A stretch of 64,000 nucleotides of DNA from Desulfofundulus salinus (GTDB taxonomy: Bacteria > Bacillota > Desulfotomaculia > Desulfotomaculales > Desulfovirgulaceae): NCBI RefSeq assembly GCF_003627965.1, contig NZ_RBWE01000001.1, positions 1,285,995-1,349,994 of the forward strand, written 5' to 3'. Below the pieces are notes generated by a model. The model made no database searches. It saw only the letters and a list, made by a program, of their open reading frames with translations, and had not been told where the DNA came from. Shown one piece after another: positions 43,798 through 52,488 of the stretch (positions within the stretch are counted from its first letter, which is position 1; each line of letters begins with the position of its first letter). The translations under genes were made by a program, and so were the position numbers.

Positions 43798-45174
43798 TTA
43801 CCAACCTCCTATGCGGGGGAAAACTCGAATGCCAGAGGCGTTGATCTCCATCAGGTGGTTGCCCATGACGTGGTTCACTCCTCGTAATTTGTAAACCTCC
43901 AGATATCTTAGGCGACGGTTGTGAGAAAGGTTAGATTTAAGTAAAATAATTCCCTGCATAATGGACTCTACTATTGAACTGATCGGACTGTCTTCCATGG
44001 CTGGAAACAGAAGGAGGCTGGTGCACCCCAGGTTATTTAATTGGCTTACGAGGTAATATATTCTCTCTCTTATAAGTACCGGGTCTTGTAGTTGGGACAA
44101 TAGCCCTGCTAGAGAATCAATTACCAGCCGCTGGGTCCCCGTAGACTGCACCAGTTTTCCCAGTTCCACAATCATCTCATCAATATCCGTTCCCACCATG
44201 GATTTATAAAGCACTTGTACCTTTTTCTCCTGATGCAGGGAATACAGATCCCAGCCAAAGCTGCCAGCTGTGGCAAAAAGCTGGGCCGGGGTTTCCTCCA
44301 GGGAAAGGTATAATCCCTTTTCCCCGCAGTTCCTGGCACCTTCCACCAGGAACTGCAGTCCCAACACCGTTTTTCCTGTACCAGAACTGCCGTATACAGC
44401 CACGGAAATTGCCGGTGGAAAACCGCCGCCCGTTACTTCATCCAGGCCGGCCACACCTGTCGGGATGCGGCAGCTTTCTCCGGCACAGGGACAGGCTCGG
44501 GGCTGGTTCCTTAAGGTAAAAATCCTGATTCCGCACGAAGAAATTTTAAAGGTATGCTTGCCGGGAATATGTTCCTGGCCTCTGGATTTAACCACTTCCA
44601 GCATGCGCTGCTTGCGCCAGTTGTCCTCGGAGCGGTTGTGCAGGTGTATGACCGTATCCACCACGTATTCCTCAAAGTTATGGCTGCGACCACCTGTTTC
44701 TCTTTCCTTGATGAGAAAGGCAGTCAGGCCTAGGCGCCGCAGTCCGTTACAGAAACTATAAATTGCCTGGCGCAGGGCCAGAGGCTCACTGATCGCATTA
44801 CGAAAATGGGTAATGCTGTCCACCACAATACGCCTGGCCCCTATTTCCCTGGCCACATCTTCAACCAGGCTCTCCTGCACATCCAGCAGGAGTTCCGGTG
44901 AGGTACAAACCACCCGTAGCTTGTTGCCCCTTTCCAGTGCCCGCAGATGCCAGCCAAAATTGAGGGCGTCCCGGTAGATGGATTCCGGAAACTGCTCGCA
45001 GGTGATCACCAGGCCGCTTTCGTTAAAGTGCGTGATCCCTCGGTAGATAAACTCTATCCCGAAGGTGGTTTTGCCGGCTCCCGGAGGACCATCGATAAGT
45101 ATCATGTTACCCCTTAAAATGCCTCCAAAAAAAAGTTCATCCAGTCCTTCGATTCCCGTTCGGACAATTTCCAA
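43798..45174 (-). CDS. Two-domain KaiC-like ATPase
   Basis: A 458-residue double RecA-fold protein. Domain 1 has Walker A GPPGAGKT (29-36), Walker B RIVVDSITHF and an altered catalytic pair TCEQ. Domain 2 has GSSGTGKT (about 260-267), SLEET and RLVIDSLAGL. Near residue 395, DSPISSIVESIMQGIILLK lines up with the KaiC autophosphorylation segment DSHISTITDTIILL, so the phosphosite serine may be kept. Start is TTG at 45174 behind AAGGGGGG. A run of (AAAGG) repeats lies just upstream. There are no kaiA or kaiB genes, so a clock role is not supported. Confidence 0.87.
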   Translation of the reverse strand: MEIVRTGIEGLDELFFGGILRGNMILIDGPPGAGKTTFGIEFIYRGITHFNESGLVITCEQFPESIYRDALNFGWHLRALERGNKLRVVCTSPELLLDVQESLVEDVAREIGARRIVVDSITHFRNAISEPLALRQAIYSFCNGLRRLGLTAFLIKERETGGRSHNFEEYVVDTVIHLHNRSEDNWRKQRMLEVVKSRGQEHIPGKHTFKISSCGIRIFTLRNQPRACPCAGESCRIPTGVAGLDEVTGGGFPPAISVAVYGSSGTGKTVLGLQFLVEGARNCGEKGLYLSLEETPAQLFATAGSFGWDLYSLHQEKKVQVLYKSMVGTDIDEMIVELGKLVQSTGTQRLVIDSLAGLLSQLQDPVLIRERIYYLVSQLNNLGCTSLLLFPAMEDSPISSIVESIMQGIILLKSNLSHNRRLRYLEVYKLRGVNHVMGNHLMEINASGIRVFPRIGGW

Positions 45175-45193
45175 TTTTCATAACCCCCCTTTC

Positions 45194-45213
45194 TTTCCTT
45201 TCCTTTCCTTTCC
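45194..45213. repeat. Pentanucleotide repeat (TTTCC)4
   Basis: Four perfect TTTCC units, AAAGG on the minus strand, with imperfect flanking units, lie 20 bases before the start of the two-domain KaiC-like gene and adjacent to its ribosome site. Slippage here would change the leader length by five bases per unit and could affect translation. Every unit also resembles a weak Shine-Dalgarno. Confidence 0.75.
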
Positions 45214-45411
45214 TTCTTTTTGTAACTTTCTCCATTATTCGCTGCTTGCATCTCAGATCCTCTCGTATTAAGGGCAAATTTTATTAAAATACTGCAGATT
45301 ATGATATTTTGCGAAATCATAACAGGCAGGAAAATTCTAGACCAGGAAAGAAATAACTTTGGTAGGAGATACAAGGAATGGATGAAAAAAGAGAAAGGGG
45401 AGGAAATGCTC

Positions 45412-47097
45412 ATGAAATTTATTCCTGCTCTCTTGGGGGAACACAACCTGAAGGACTATGCTCGAGCCAGGGAAGAGTTTGATTTTCAAAACGTGGAGAA
45501 AGAGTTTAGCTGGTATGCTACTGGACGGGTAAATATCGTTTACGAAGCCGTGGACCGTCAGGTGGAAGAACGGGGGTTGGGGCAACAGGTTGCCCTTTAT
45601 TTCGAATCGGGGGACAGGCAGGAAGAGTATACCTTTGGCCGCTTGCAGAGCGAGGCCGCCCGGTTTGCTGCGTTTTTGAAAAAATACGGCCTGCAAAAGG
45701 GCGACCGGCTGGGTATTTTTATGCCCCGCAGTCCGGAGCTCTATATCAGCTTTTTGGGGGCCGCCAGGCTGGGGGTGGTGGTCGTGCCCCTTTTTGAGGC
45801 CTTTATGGCCGAAGCCCTGAAGGATCGCCTGGGGGACTGCGGGGCGGTAGCCGTGGTAACCACTCCCGAACTTTATCCCCGCCTGCCCCTGGAACAATTG
45901 CCGGCTTTAAAGCACGTTTTTGTGGTGGGGGAAAACGTCCCGGCCGGTACGGTGGACTGGCACAAGGAGATGTCCCTGGTTACGGAAACGCCCCCCATGG
46001 AGTGGGTGGGCAGGGAGCATCCTTTATTTATCCTTTATGCTTCCGGAGCCGACGGCAAGGCCCGGGGACTGGTACACGTGCACAACATCATGGTCGGCCT
46101 GTTGATCACCGCCCGCTGGGTGCACGACCTGCGGCCCGGCGACGTTTACTGGTGTACCGCCGATCCGGGCTGGATCACCGGCATTGCCTACGGCTTCCTG
46201 GCTCCCTGGTTGCTGGGGATTCCGGTAGTGGTGCGGGGGGGCCGGTTTAATGCCGAAGACTGGTGCGCCACCCTGGCCAAATACCGGGTGTCGGTGTGGT
46301 ACAGCGCTCCTACGGCCTTCCGCATGATCATGTCCGGGGGTGAGGAGCTGTTGTCCCGGTACGATTTAAGCCGCCTGCGCCACGTTTTGAGTGTAGGCGA
46401 ACCCCTGACGGAAGAGGTAATGGAATGGAGCCTGGCCAAGCTAGGGCAGCCTATCTACGATACCTGGTGGATGAGCGAAACGGGCATGAACATGATTTGC
46501 AATTACCGCTGCATGCCCATTAAGTTTGGTTCCATTGGCCTTCCCTTTCCGGGGATCGAAGCGGCCGTAGTGGATGATGAAGGCCGGGAATTACCCCCGG
46601 GCAAGATCGGCAACCTGGCCATTCGTGCCGGATGGCCAGCCCAGTTCCGGGCGGTGTGGAATGACCCGGCGCGTTACGAGGAATATTTCCGTTACAAACC
46701 CTGGTTTATGTCCGGTGACGCCGCATACAGGGATGAGGATGGCTACTTCTATTTCCAGGGGCGCCTGGACGGTGTGATCAATACCTCCGGTGAGCGGGTA
46801 GGTCCCGCGGAGGTGGAAAGTAAACTGGAGGAGCACCCGGCAGTGGCCCGGGCCGGGGTGGCCGGAAAGCCCGACAAATTGCGGGGGGAAATCGTCAAGG
46901 CCTTTATTGTCCTCAATCCCGGTTATACCTGGTCAGACGAGCTGGCCGCGGAACTGCGTGAGTTTGTCAAGACGGGCCTGGCGGCCCACGCTGCCCCCCG
47001 GGAGTTTGAAGTCAAGGAATCCATCCCCCTGACCAGGGATGGCCGGGTGGATCGCCGGGTACTGCGGGAATGGGTGCTGGGATTGAGTGAAGATTGA
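45412..47097 (+). CDS. Acetyl-CoA-synthetase-like protein with eroded catalytic motifs
   Basis: A 561-residue ANL-superfamily protein, close in layout to AcsA: YDTWWMSETGM, FMSGDAAYRDEDGYFYFQGR and GVINTSGERVGPAEVESKL are all present. Two key motifs are altered. The phosphate loop reads YASGADGKARGLVH instead of YTSGTTGKPKGVVH. The C-terminal catalytic lysine of the GK motif is Arg (SIPLTRDGRVDRRVLRE). Adenylation should be strongly impaired, so it may be a pseudo-enzyme that binds acyl-CoA or adenylate. GGGGAGG sits 8 bases before ATG 45412. It is divergent from the KaiC-like cassette, sharing its upstream region. Confidence 0.8.
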   Translation: MKFIPALLGEHNLKDYARAREEFDFQNVEKEFSWYATGRVNIVYEAVDRQVEERGLGQQVALYFESGDRQEEYTFGRLQSEAARFAAFLKKYGLQKGDRLGIFMPRSPELYISFLGAARLGVVVVPLFEAFMAEALKDRLGDCGAVAVVTTPELYPRLPLEQLPALKHVFVVGENVPAGTVDWHKEMSLVTETPPMEWVGREHPLFILYASGADGKARGLVHVHNIMVGLLITARWVHDLRPGDVYWCTADPGWITGIAYGFLAPWLLGIPVVVRGGRFNAEDWCATLAKYRVSVWYSAPTAFRMIMSGGEELLSRYDLSRLRHVLSVGEPLTEEVMEWSLAKLGQPIYDTWWMSETGMNMICNYRCMPIKFGSIGLPFPGIEAAVVDDEGRELPPGKIGNLAIRAGWPAQFRAVWNDPARYEEYFRYKPWFMSGDAAYRDEDGYFYFQGRLDGVINTSGERVGPAEVESKLEEHPAVARAGVAGKPDKLRGEIVKAFIVLNPGYTWSDELAAELREFVKTGLAAHAAPREFEVKESIPLTRDGRVDRRVLREWVLGLSED

Positions 47098-47224
47098 TGC
47101 GGCCTTCACCCTCATTATACCATGCCTTTTTCATTCCTATCCTGAAAACTTCCTTTTTCGGGCAGGATTTTTAATATAGTGATAGAAAAATAAATCTTAA
47201 GAGATTTTTTCGGGGGTGCGGTCA

Positions 47225-47974
47225 TTGGCACAAAAAAAGATTGCCGTATACGGTGCTAGAGAAGGAAGTGGCAAAACCGTGGTGGCCCGGGAACTGGCCG
47301 GGGCTTTTCACCTGCGGGGGAAGAAAACCCTGCTGGTGGATATGGTTTTGGGGGAAGGTCAGGTAACCCGGGCTCTGGGACTGTCACCCGAGCCAAACCT
47401 GGGTCAGTGGCTCCAGGAAATTGACAGGCAAATAAAAAGCGGCCAGCCCTATTTTGAACTGCATTTTTCTCCGGAGGAGATAACTTCTTATATCCAGCGC
47501 CACTATACCGGGCTGGACGTTCTGGCCACCAGCCCCGTGGATTTTCCTGGACAGGCGGCGGGAATGGTGGAAGTAGTGGTCACCCACTTAAGAAGCCTGC
47601 CCTATGAAGTGGTTATTTTTGATACCCGTTCGGGTATCCGGGAGTACATTTTGCGTATTTTGTCCATGGTGGATGTCGTACTTCTGGTGGAAGACGGCTA
47701 TCACTATCATATTCAGCATGTGGCTGAAGTTCTGGAGCGCCTGCGGGAAGCCGGCGTGAAGACAGATCATTTTCAGCTTGTGTATAACCGTATGCCTTCC
47801 GTGGTTGACGAATCCCCCGAGGAAGCGGCTGCCGATTTAGGGCTGCCACTGGCGGGCGTGCTGCCCGAACATCCGGAACTACGCCAGCAGCGTGGTGGTA
47901 TTAAGATTTTATCCCACGAAGTTGTAGATCATTATACTCATGCGATGGATGACTTAATTGTGCGTCTGGAGTAG
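47225..47974 (+). CDS. ParA/MinD-superfamily ATPase (CpaE-like)
   Basis: A 249-residue deviant-Walker ATPase. Walker A is REGSGKTVVA with the strand IAVYGA; further motifs are LLVDMVLGEGQ (switch I) and EVVIFDTRSGIREYILRIL (switch II). The family positions complexes on membranes or nucleoids; CpaE-like members act with type IV pilus/Tad genes, none of which are nearby. TTG 47225 has GGGGG 8 bases upstream; GTG 47216 lies inside that site. No partner gene is evident, so the role stays open. Confidence 0.75.
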   Translation: MAQKKIAVYGAREGSGKTVVARELAGAFHLRGKKTLLVDMVLGEGQVTRALGLSPEPNLGQWLQEIDRQIKSGQPYFELHFSPEEITSYIQRHYTGLDVLATSPVDFPGQAAGMVEVVVTHLRSLPYEVVIFDTRSGIREYILRILSMVDVVLLVEDGYHYHIQHVAEVLERLREAGVKTDHFQLVYNRMPSVVDESPEEAAADLGLPLAGVLPEHPELRQQRGGIKILSHEVVDHYTHAMDDLIVRLE

Positions 47975-48102
47975 TATTTCCCGCGGTGTTTTTAGAAATC
48001 GGGTAGCAGGCTAAAAAGGGCAAGGCGGGTCGTCCGATCATCTTCCAGGAGCAGGACCGGCCGCGCCAGGGTCGTTTTGCATAAAAGGCCTTTCCGGCGC
48101 GG

Positions 48103-48131
48103 TTGACAAAACTTTTCCTTTTGCATACAAT
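48103..48131 (+). promoter_or_regulatory. Sigma-A promoter of the hisS-aspS operon
   Basis: TTGACA (48103-48108), a 17-base spacer and TACAAT (48126-48131). It lies 120 bases before hisS, just after an inverted repeat CCGCGCC/GGCGCGG that may end the upstream gene's transcript. Confidence 0.85.
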
Positions 48132-48155
48132 GAAGGGCAGAAAGTTACGGGAAAT

Positions 48156-48214
48156 ACTCCCGTCCTGGCTGTGTTTCCAGGGCATGGCCAGGTGCGGGAG
48201 TTTATTCTGTTTTT
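48156..48214 (+). promoter_or_regulatory. Leader hairpin with T tract, candidate attenuator of hisS-aspS
   Basis: ACTCCCG plus CCTGG (48156-48168) can pair with CCAGG plus CGGGAGT (48188-48201); TTTATTCTGTTTTT follows. It lies between the promoter and hisS, so it would be transcribed. The conserved T-box sequence AGGGTGGNACCGCG is absent, so if this is an attenuator it is not a standard T-box. Confidence 0.5.
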
Positions 48215-48251
48215 GGTTTTAAGCAAAACATAGTGTTTGGGAGGGAAAGCC

Positions 48252-49535
48252 ATGTTGACCACCCGACCCCGGGGAACCAGCGATATACTACCCGGTCAGG
48301 TAGAGAAGTGGCAGTATCTGGAGCAGGTGATCCGCCGTCTCTGCCGGGAGTACGGGTATTCGGAGATCCGCACGCCCATTTTCGAGCATACGGAGCTTTT
48401 TGAGCGGGGTGTGGGTGAGACCACCGATATTGTTCAGAAGGAAATGTACACTTTCCGGGACCGGGGTGGGCGCAGTATCACTTTAAGGCCCGAGGGCACC
48501 GCCGCGGTTGTGCGGGCCTACCTGGAGAACAAACTTTATGCCGGCCCCCAGCCGGTGAAGCTCTACTACACCGGTCCCATGTTTCGCTATGACCGCCCCC
48601 AGGCGGGGCGTTACCGCCAGTTCCACCAGTTTGGGGTGGAAGTTCTGGGTTCCCACGACCCGGCGCTGGATGCCGAGGTGGTGGCCATGGCCATGGACCT
48701 TTATGCCCGGTTGGGTTTAAAGGACCTGGAACTGCATATCAACAGTGTGGGTTGCCCCCGCTGCCGGCCGGTGTTGCGGGAAAAACTGCAGGATTTTTTC
48801 CGTGCCCGGCCGGACAAGCTGTGTCCCAATTGCCGGGACCGGCTGGAGCGCAATCCCCTGCGCATCCTGGACTGCAAGGAGGAAAGCTGCCGTGAGGCAG
48901 GCCGGGGAGCTCCCACTTCCCTGGACCATCTCTGCCCGGGGTGCGGCGATCATTTTCAGGCAGTATTAAAGCACCTGGACAATTTGGGGATTGCCTACAC
49001 GGTGGACCGCAGCCTGGTGCGTGGGCTGGACTACTATACCCATACGGCCTTTGAGATTATCGCCCGGGGCATTGGGGCCCAGAACTCCATTGGCGGCGGG
49101 GGACGCTATAACGGCCTGGTGGAAGAATGTGGCGGCCCCGACATCCCCGGGATTGGCTTTGCCCTGGGCCTGGAGCGCATCCTTCTCACCATGGAGCAGC
49201 AGGGTGTCGCCTTTCCCCGGCCCCCGAAACTCGACGTTTTCCTGGCTACGGCCGACGCGGCGGCTCAGGACCAGGCTCTGGTCCTGGTTCAGAAACTGCG
49301 GCGGGAAGGGCTGGCTGTCGACAGGGATTACCTGGGGCGGAGCTTAAAGGCCCAGATGAAATATGCCGGCAAACTGGAGGTTGGTCTGGTGGCCATCCTG
49401 GGGAGCGACGAGCTTGAGCGCGGAGTGGTCGCCCTGCGGGATATGGCCACGGGCAACCAGGAAGAGGTGCCCCTGGACCGCCTGCCGGAAGAGATCAAGC
49501 AACGTTGTTCTGAAGTCAAGTTACAGTATAGCTAA
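48252..49535 (+). CDS. hisS: Histidyl-tRNA synthetase
   Basis: A 427-residue class II synthetase. Motif 1 region, motif 2 ([22 protein letters not shown]), the histidine-specific loop [13 protein letters not shown] and motif 3 ([13 protein letters not shown]...GFALGLERI) are all present, followed by the anticodon-binding domain. It charges tRNA-His. ATG 48252 follows GGGAGGG. aspS starts 16 bases downstream, the usual Firmicutes pair. Confidence 0.97.
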   Translation: MLTTRPRGTSDILPGQVEKWQYLEQVIRRLCREYGYSEIRTPIFEHTELFERGVGETTDIVQKEMYTFRDRGGRSITLRPEGTAAVVRAYLENKLYAGPQPVKLYYTGPMFRYDRPQAGRYRQFHQFGVEVLGSHDPALDAEVVAMAMDLYARLGLKDLELHINSVGCPRCRPVLREKLQDFFRARPDKLCPNCRDRLERNPLRILDCKEESCREAGRGAPTSLDHLCPGCGDHFQAVLKHLDNLGIAYTVDRSLVRGLDYYTHTAFEIIARGIGAQNSIGGGGRYNGLVEECGGPDIPGIGFALGLERILLTMEQQGVAFPRPPKLDVFLATADAAAQDQALVLVQKLRREGLAVDRDYLGRSLKAQMKYAGKLEVGLVAILGSDELERGVVALRDMATGNQEEVPLDRLPEEIKQRCSEVKLQYS

Positions 49536-49551
49536 AGGGGAGTATGGTGGC

Positions 49552-51351
49552 ATGATCGATACGATGCAAGGGCTAAAACGTACCCACCACTGTGGTCTGT
49601 TGCGTACCGAACACGTGGGCCAGACGGTGGTGTTGATGGGCTGGGTACAGCGCCGCCGGGATCACGGGGGTCTGATCTTTATTGACCTGCGGGACCGTTC
49701 CGGCCTGGTGCAGGTGGTCTTTAGCCCGGACCGGGCCGGCCGGGCTTTTTCAAAAGCCGGGGCCGTGCGCAGTGAGTACGTCCTGGCCGTGGTAGGGCAG
49801 GTGGAGGCCCGCCCTACCGGCACGGAAAACCCAAACCTTGCCACCGGTGAAATTGAGGTAGTGGCCCGGGACATGCGCATTTTAAACCCGGCCAAAACCC
49901 CGCCCTTCTACATTGAGGACGGGGTGGATGTGGATGAAAACGTACGGCTGCGCTACCGTTACCTGGATCTGAGACGGCCGGAAATGCAGCGGGCCCTCAT
50001 TTTAAGGCACCGGGCGGCCAAGGTGGTGCGGGATTTTCTGGATATGCATGGTTTTCTGGAGATTGAAACTCCCATGCTTACCCGGAGCACTCCCGAGGGT
50101 GCCCGTGATTTCCTGGTACCAAGCCGTTTAAACCCGGGGCGCTTTTATGCCCTTCCCCAGTCCCCCCAGCTTTTCAAGCAGATCCTGATGGTGGCCGGCA
50201 TGGAGCGGTATTTCCAGATCACCCGCTGTTTCCGGGACGAGGATTTGAGGGCCGACCGCCAGCCCGAGTTTACCCAGATCGACATTGAGATGTCCTTTGT
50301 GGATGTGGACGATGTCCTGGAACTGATGGAAGAAATGATGGCTTACCTGTTCCGGGAAACCATCGGGGTGGAGGTGCCCCGGCCATTTCCCCGGCTGTCC
50401 TATCAGGAGGCCATGGATCGATTTGGCACCGACAAGCCCGACACGCGCTTTGGGATGGAATTGAGGGACGTTACCGACATCGTGGCCGGGTGCGGCTTCA
50501 AGGTTTTTGCCTCGGCGGTAGCGGCCGGGGGCCAGGTGAAGGGAATTAACGCTAAAGGCTGCGCCCACTTCAGCCGCAAGGATATTGACGATTTAACCGC
50601 CTTTGTGGCCAATTACCGTGCCCGGGGCCTGGCTTACTTTTTCGTTACCCCCGATGGGGTTAAGTCGCCTATCGCCAAGTTTTTTACCGGTGAAGAGATT
50701 GAGGCCATTTTAAAACGTTTGGAAGCCGAACCGGGGGACCTGCTGCTTTTCGTGGCGGATCAACCGGCGGTTGTGGCCGCTTCCCTGGGGGCGCTGCGCG
50801 TGCAGCTGGCCCGGCGCCTGGACCTGATCCCCGGGGATACTTTTAACTTCCTCTGGGTGGTGGATTTTCCCCTCCTGGAATATGACGAGGAGGAAAAACG
50901 TTTCGTCGCCGTCCATCACCCCTTCACTTCCCCCAGGGAAGAGGATATTCCCCTGTTAAAGACGGAGCCGGAGCGGGTGCGTGCCCGGGCCTATGACCTG
51001 GTTCTAAATGGCATGGAAGTGGGTGGGGGCAGCATCCGTATTCATCGCCGGGACGTGCAGGAGCAGATGTTTGCCGCGATCGGGCTGGGCCCCGAAGATG
51101 CCCGGGAAAAGTTCGGTTTTATGCTGGAAGCCTTTGAATACGGTACGCCTCCCCACGGCGGCATTGCCTTTGGTTTTGACCGGCTGGTTATGCTTATGGC
51201 CGGAAAGAAAACCATCCGGGACGTGATTGCGTTCCCAAAAACTCAAAGCGCCACCGACCTGATGACTCATGCTCCCGGGGAGGTTTCCCCGGAGCAGTTG
51301 AAGGAGCTGCACATCCGGGTTCACCTGCCGCCGGAGGTAAAAGCAAAGTAA
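49552..51351 (+). CDS. aspS: Aspartyl-tRNA synthetase
   Basis: A 599-residue class II bacterial-type enzyme. An N-terminal OB-fold anticodon domain ([20 protein letters not shown]), motif 2 ([22 protein letters not shown]), the bacterial GAD insertion domain, and motif 3 ([13 protein letters not shown]) are visible. It charges tRNA-Asp and, in organisms using the transamidation route, also tRNA-Asn; discrimination cannot be judged here. AAAGGGGAG precedes ATG 49552. 6S RNA follows. Confidence 0.97.
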   Translation: MIDTMQGLKRTHHCGLLRTEHVGQTVVLMGWVQRRRDHGGLIFIDLRDRSGLVQVVFSPDRAGRAFSKAGAVRSEYVLAVVGQVEARPTGTENPNLATGEIEVVARDMRILNPAKTPPFYIEDGVDVDENVRLRYRYLDLRRPEMQRALILRHRAAKVVRDFLDMHGFLEIETPMLTRSTPEGARDFLVPSRLNPGRFYALPQSPQLFKQILMVAGMERYFQITRCFRDEDLRADRQPEFTQIDIEMSFVDVDDVLELMEEMMAYLFRETIGVEVPRPFPRLSYQEAMDRFGTDKPDTRFGMELRDVTDIVAGCGFKVFASAVAAGGQVKGINAKGCAHFSRKDIDDLTAFVANYRARGLAYFFVTPDGVKSPIAKFFTGEEIEAILKRLEAEPGDLLLFVADQPAVVAASLGALRVQLARRLDLIPGDTFNFLWVVDFPLLEYDEEEKRFVAVHHPFTSPREEDIPLLKTEPERVRARAYDLVLNGMEVGGGSIRIHRRDVQEQMFAAIGLGPEDAREKFGFMLEAFEYGTPPHGGIAFGFDRLVMLMAGKKTIRDVIAFPKTQSATDLMTHAPGEVSPEQLKELHIRVHLPPEVKAK

Positions 51352-51368
51352 CGAAAGCCACAAGGCAC

Positions 51369-51397
51369 TTGCCAAAGGCCGCGGTTTGTGTTAACAT
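51369..51397 (+). promoter_or_regulatory. Promoter of the 6S RNA gene
   Basis: TTGCCA (51369-51374), 17-base spacer, TAACAT (51392-51397). It lies just after aspS and about 6 bases before the inferred RNA start. Confidence 0.6.
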
Positions 51398-51402
51398 AAT
51401 AG

Positions 51403-51596
51403 CTGCAAAGGCAATTACCCTGCTATGTACGTGGACTCCTTGAAGTTTTGAGCCAACACCTATACAAAGGGAGCCCGGCCTCTGGCTGTGGCTTGTACGC
51501 CTCGCACAAGAGGACACAAAAAGCAGCCAGGAGGGCACCCACCTTGTGAGACCGGGTTCAAGAAACTTGAGGGTTCACGGCATTAGTGGGGTTTTT
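51403..51596 (+). ncRNA. ssrS: 6S RNA (SsrS/BsrA type)
   Basis: The roughly 190-base interval between aspS and tcdA is where Firmicutes 6S-1 RNA is found. The 5' segment from 51422 (CTATGTACGTGGACTCC...) pairs along its length with the 3' segment ending near 51586 (...CTTGAGGGTTCACGGCATTAG), giving the long closing stem interrupted by a central bubble that mimics an open promoter. A further apical hairpin (GCCTCTGGCTG / CAGCCAGGAGG) fits too. The RNA ends near GGGGTTTTT. It binds and inhibits sigma-A RNA polymerase. The ends are approximate. Confidence 0.8.
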
Positions 51597-51613
51597 GTAA
51601 CGTTACTTGCAAG

Positions 51614-51648
51614 AAGGTTTCCGGCCCTGATGCCGGAAACCTTTTCTC
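51614..51648 (+). terminator. Strong intrinsic terminator after 6S RNA
   Basis: AAGGTTTCCGGC (51614-51625) pairs perfectly with GCCGGAAACCTT (51632-51643) around a 6-base loop, then TTCTCGT. It lies before the start of tcdA. Confidence 0.85.
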
Positions 51649-51666
51649 GTGTTCCGGAGGTGTGCG

Positions 51667-52383
51667 GTGGAAGGGCGTTTTTCACGCACGGAGCTGCTAA
51701 TCGGGGAAAAAGGTCTGCAAATACTCGCCGGGAGCCGGGTGGCCGTTTTCGGCCTGGGCGGGGTGGGTTCCCACGCCGCCGAGGCCCTGGCCCGGGCCGG
51801 GGTGGGGAATCTGATGCTGGTGGATTTTGACCGGGTTAGCCCCAGCAACATAAACCGCCAGCTTCATGCCCTGACTTCTACCGTGGGAGAACCCAAGGTT
51901 CTGTTAATGGCGGAACGGGCGAAGCTCATTAACCCGGACATCCACGTCGAAGCAAGAGTGGAACGCTATTTGCCCGGACTGGCGGAGCAGTTTTTCAACC
52001 CTGCACCCGATTATGTGGTCGATGCCATTGACGATGTTCCCGCCAAGGTTGATCTCATTGCCAGCTGTGTTCACGCGAACATTCCGGTGGTTTCCAGTAT
52101 GGGGACGGGCAATAAGCTTGACCCTGCTGCCTTTAAGGTGGCGGATATTTCCCAGACCGCCGTTTGTCCCCTGGCCCGGGTAGTCCGGCGCCGCTTGCGC
52201 CAGCTGGGCATTACTTCCGGGGTAACCGTGGTTTTTTCTACGGAGCCTCCCAGGCGGTGCGGGTTCGGGGGCGAAAGCCCTGCAGTGCCGGGGAGCATTT
52301 CCTTTGTGCCGCCGGTAGCCGGGTTTATCCTGGCCGGGCTGGTCGTACGCGGTCTGTTGTCCTGTAATGGGTATACTATGTAA
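51667..52383 (+). CDS. tcdA: tRNA threonylcarbamoyladenosine dehydratase
   Basis: A 238-residue ThiF/E1-like ATPase. The nucleotide loop FGLGGVGSHAAEALARAG, DFDRVSPSNINRQ and VDAIDDVPAK are the family motifs. It cyclises the t6A modification at position 37 of ANN-decoding tRNAs. GTG 51667 has GGAGG 6 bases upstream; the GTG at 51649 lacks a site. In B. subtilis the orthologue YrvM has the same place next to 6S RNA and aspS. Confidence 0.93.
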   Translation: MEGRFSRTELLIGEKGLQILAGSRVAVFGLGGVGSHAAEALARAGVGNLMLVDFDRVSPSNINRQLHALTSTVGEPKVLLMAERAKLINPDIHVEARVERYLPGLAEQFFNPAPDYVVDAIDDVPAKVDLIASCVHANIPVVSSMGTGNKLDPAAFKVADISQTAVCPLARVVRRRLRQLGITSGVTVVFSTEPPRRCGFGGESPAVPGSISFVPPVAGFILAGLVVRGLLSCNGYTM

Positions 52384-52387
52384 CGAA

Positions 52388-52417
52388 TTGACAGGGACTT
52401 TTGGCGGGTATTATAAT
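52388..52417 (+). promoter_or_regulatory. Sigma-A promoter of trxA
   Basis: TTGACA (52388-52393), an 18-base spacer and TATAAT (52412-52417), about 70 bases before the thioredoxin start. Confidence 0.8.
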
Positions 52418-52488
52418 TAGAAGGTAGTCAGTTGTCCCTGTGGGAGAGTGAGGGGGATTACAGTTTATCTGGGAAAGGGGAGAAAGGT

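Noticed and set aside
40628-45174. Circadian kai clock
   Set aside because: The ATPases are KaiC-like, but kaiA and kaiB are missing and the genes sit with V4R and PAS-kinase proteins. Only a KaiC-family relationship is supported.
48109-48251. T-box riboswitch before hisS
   Set aside because: A hairpin with T tract exists but the conserved T-box bulge sequence AGGGTGG and the specifier-loop layout are absent.
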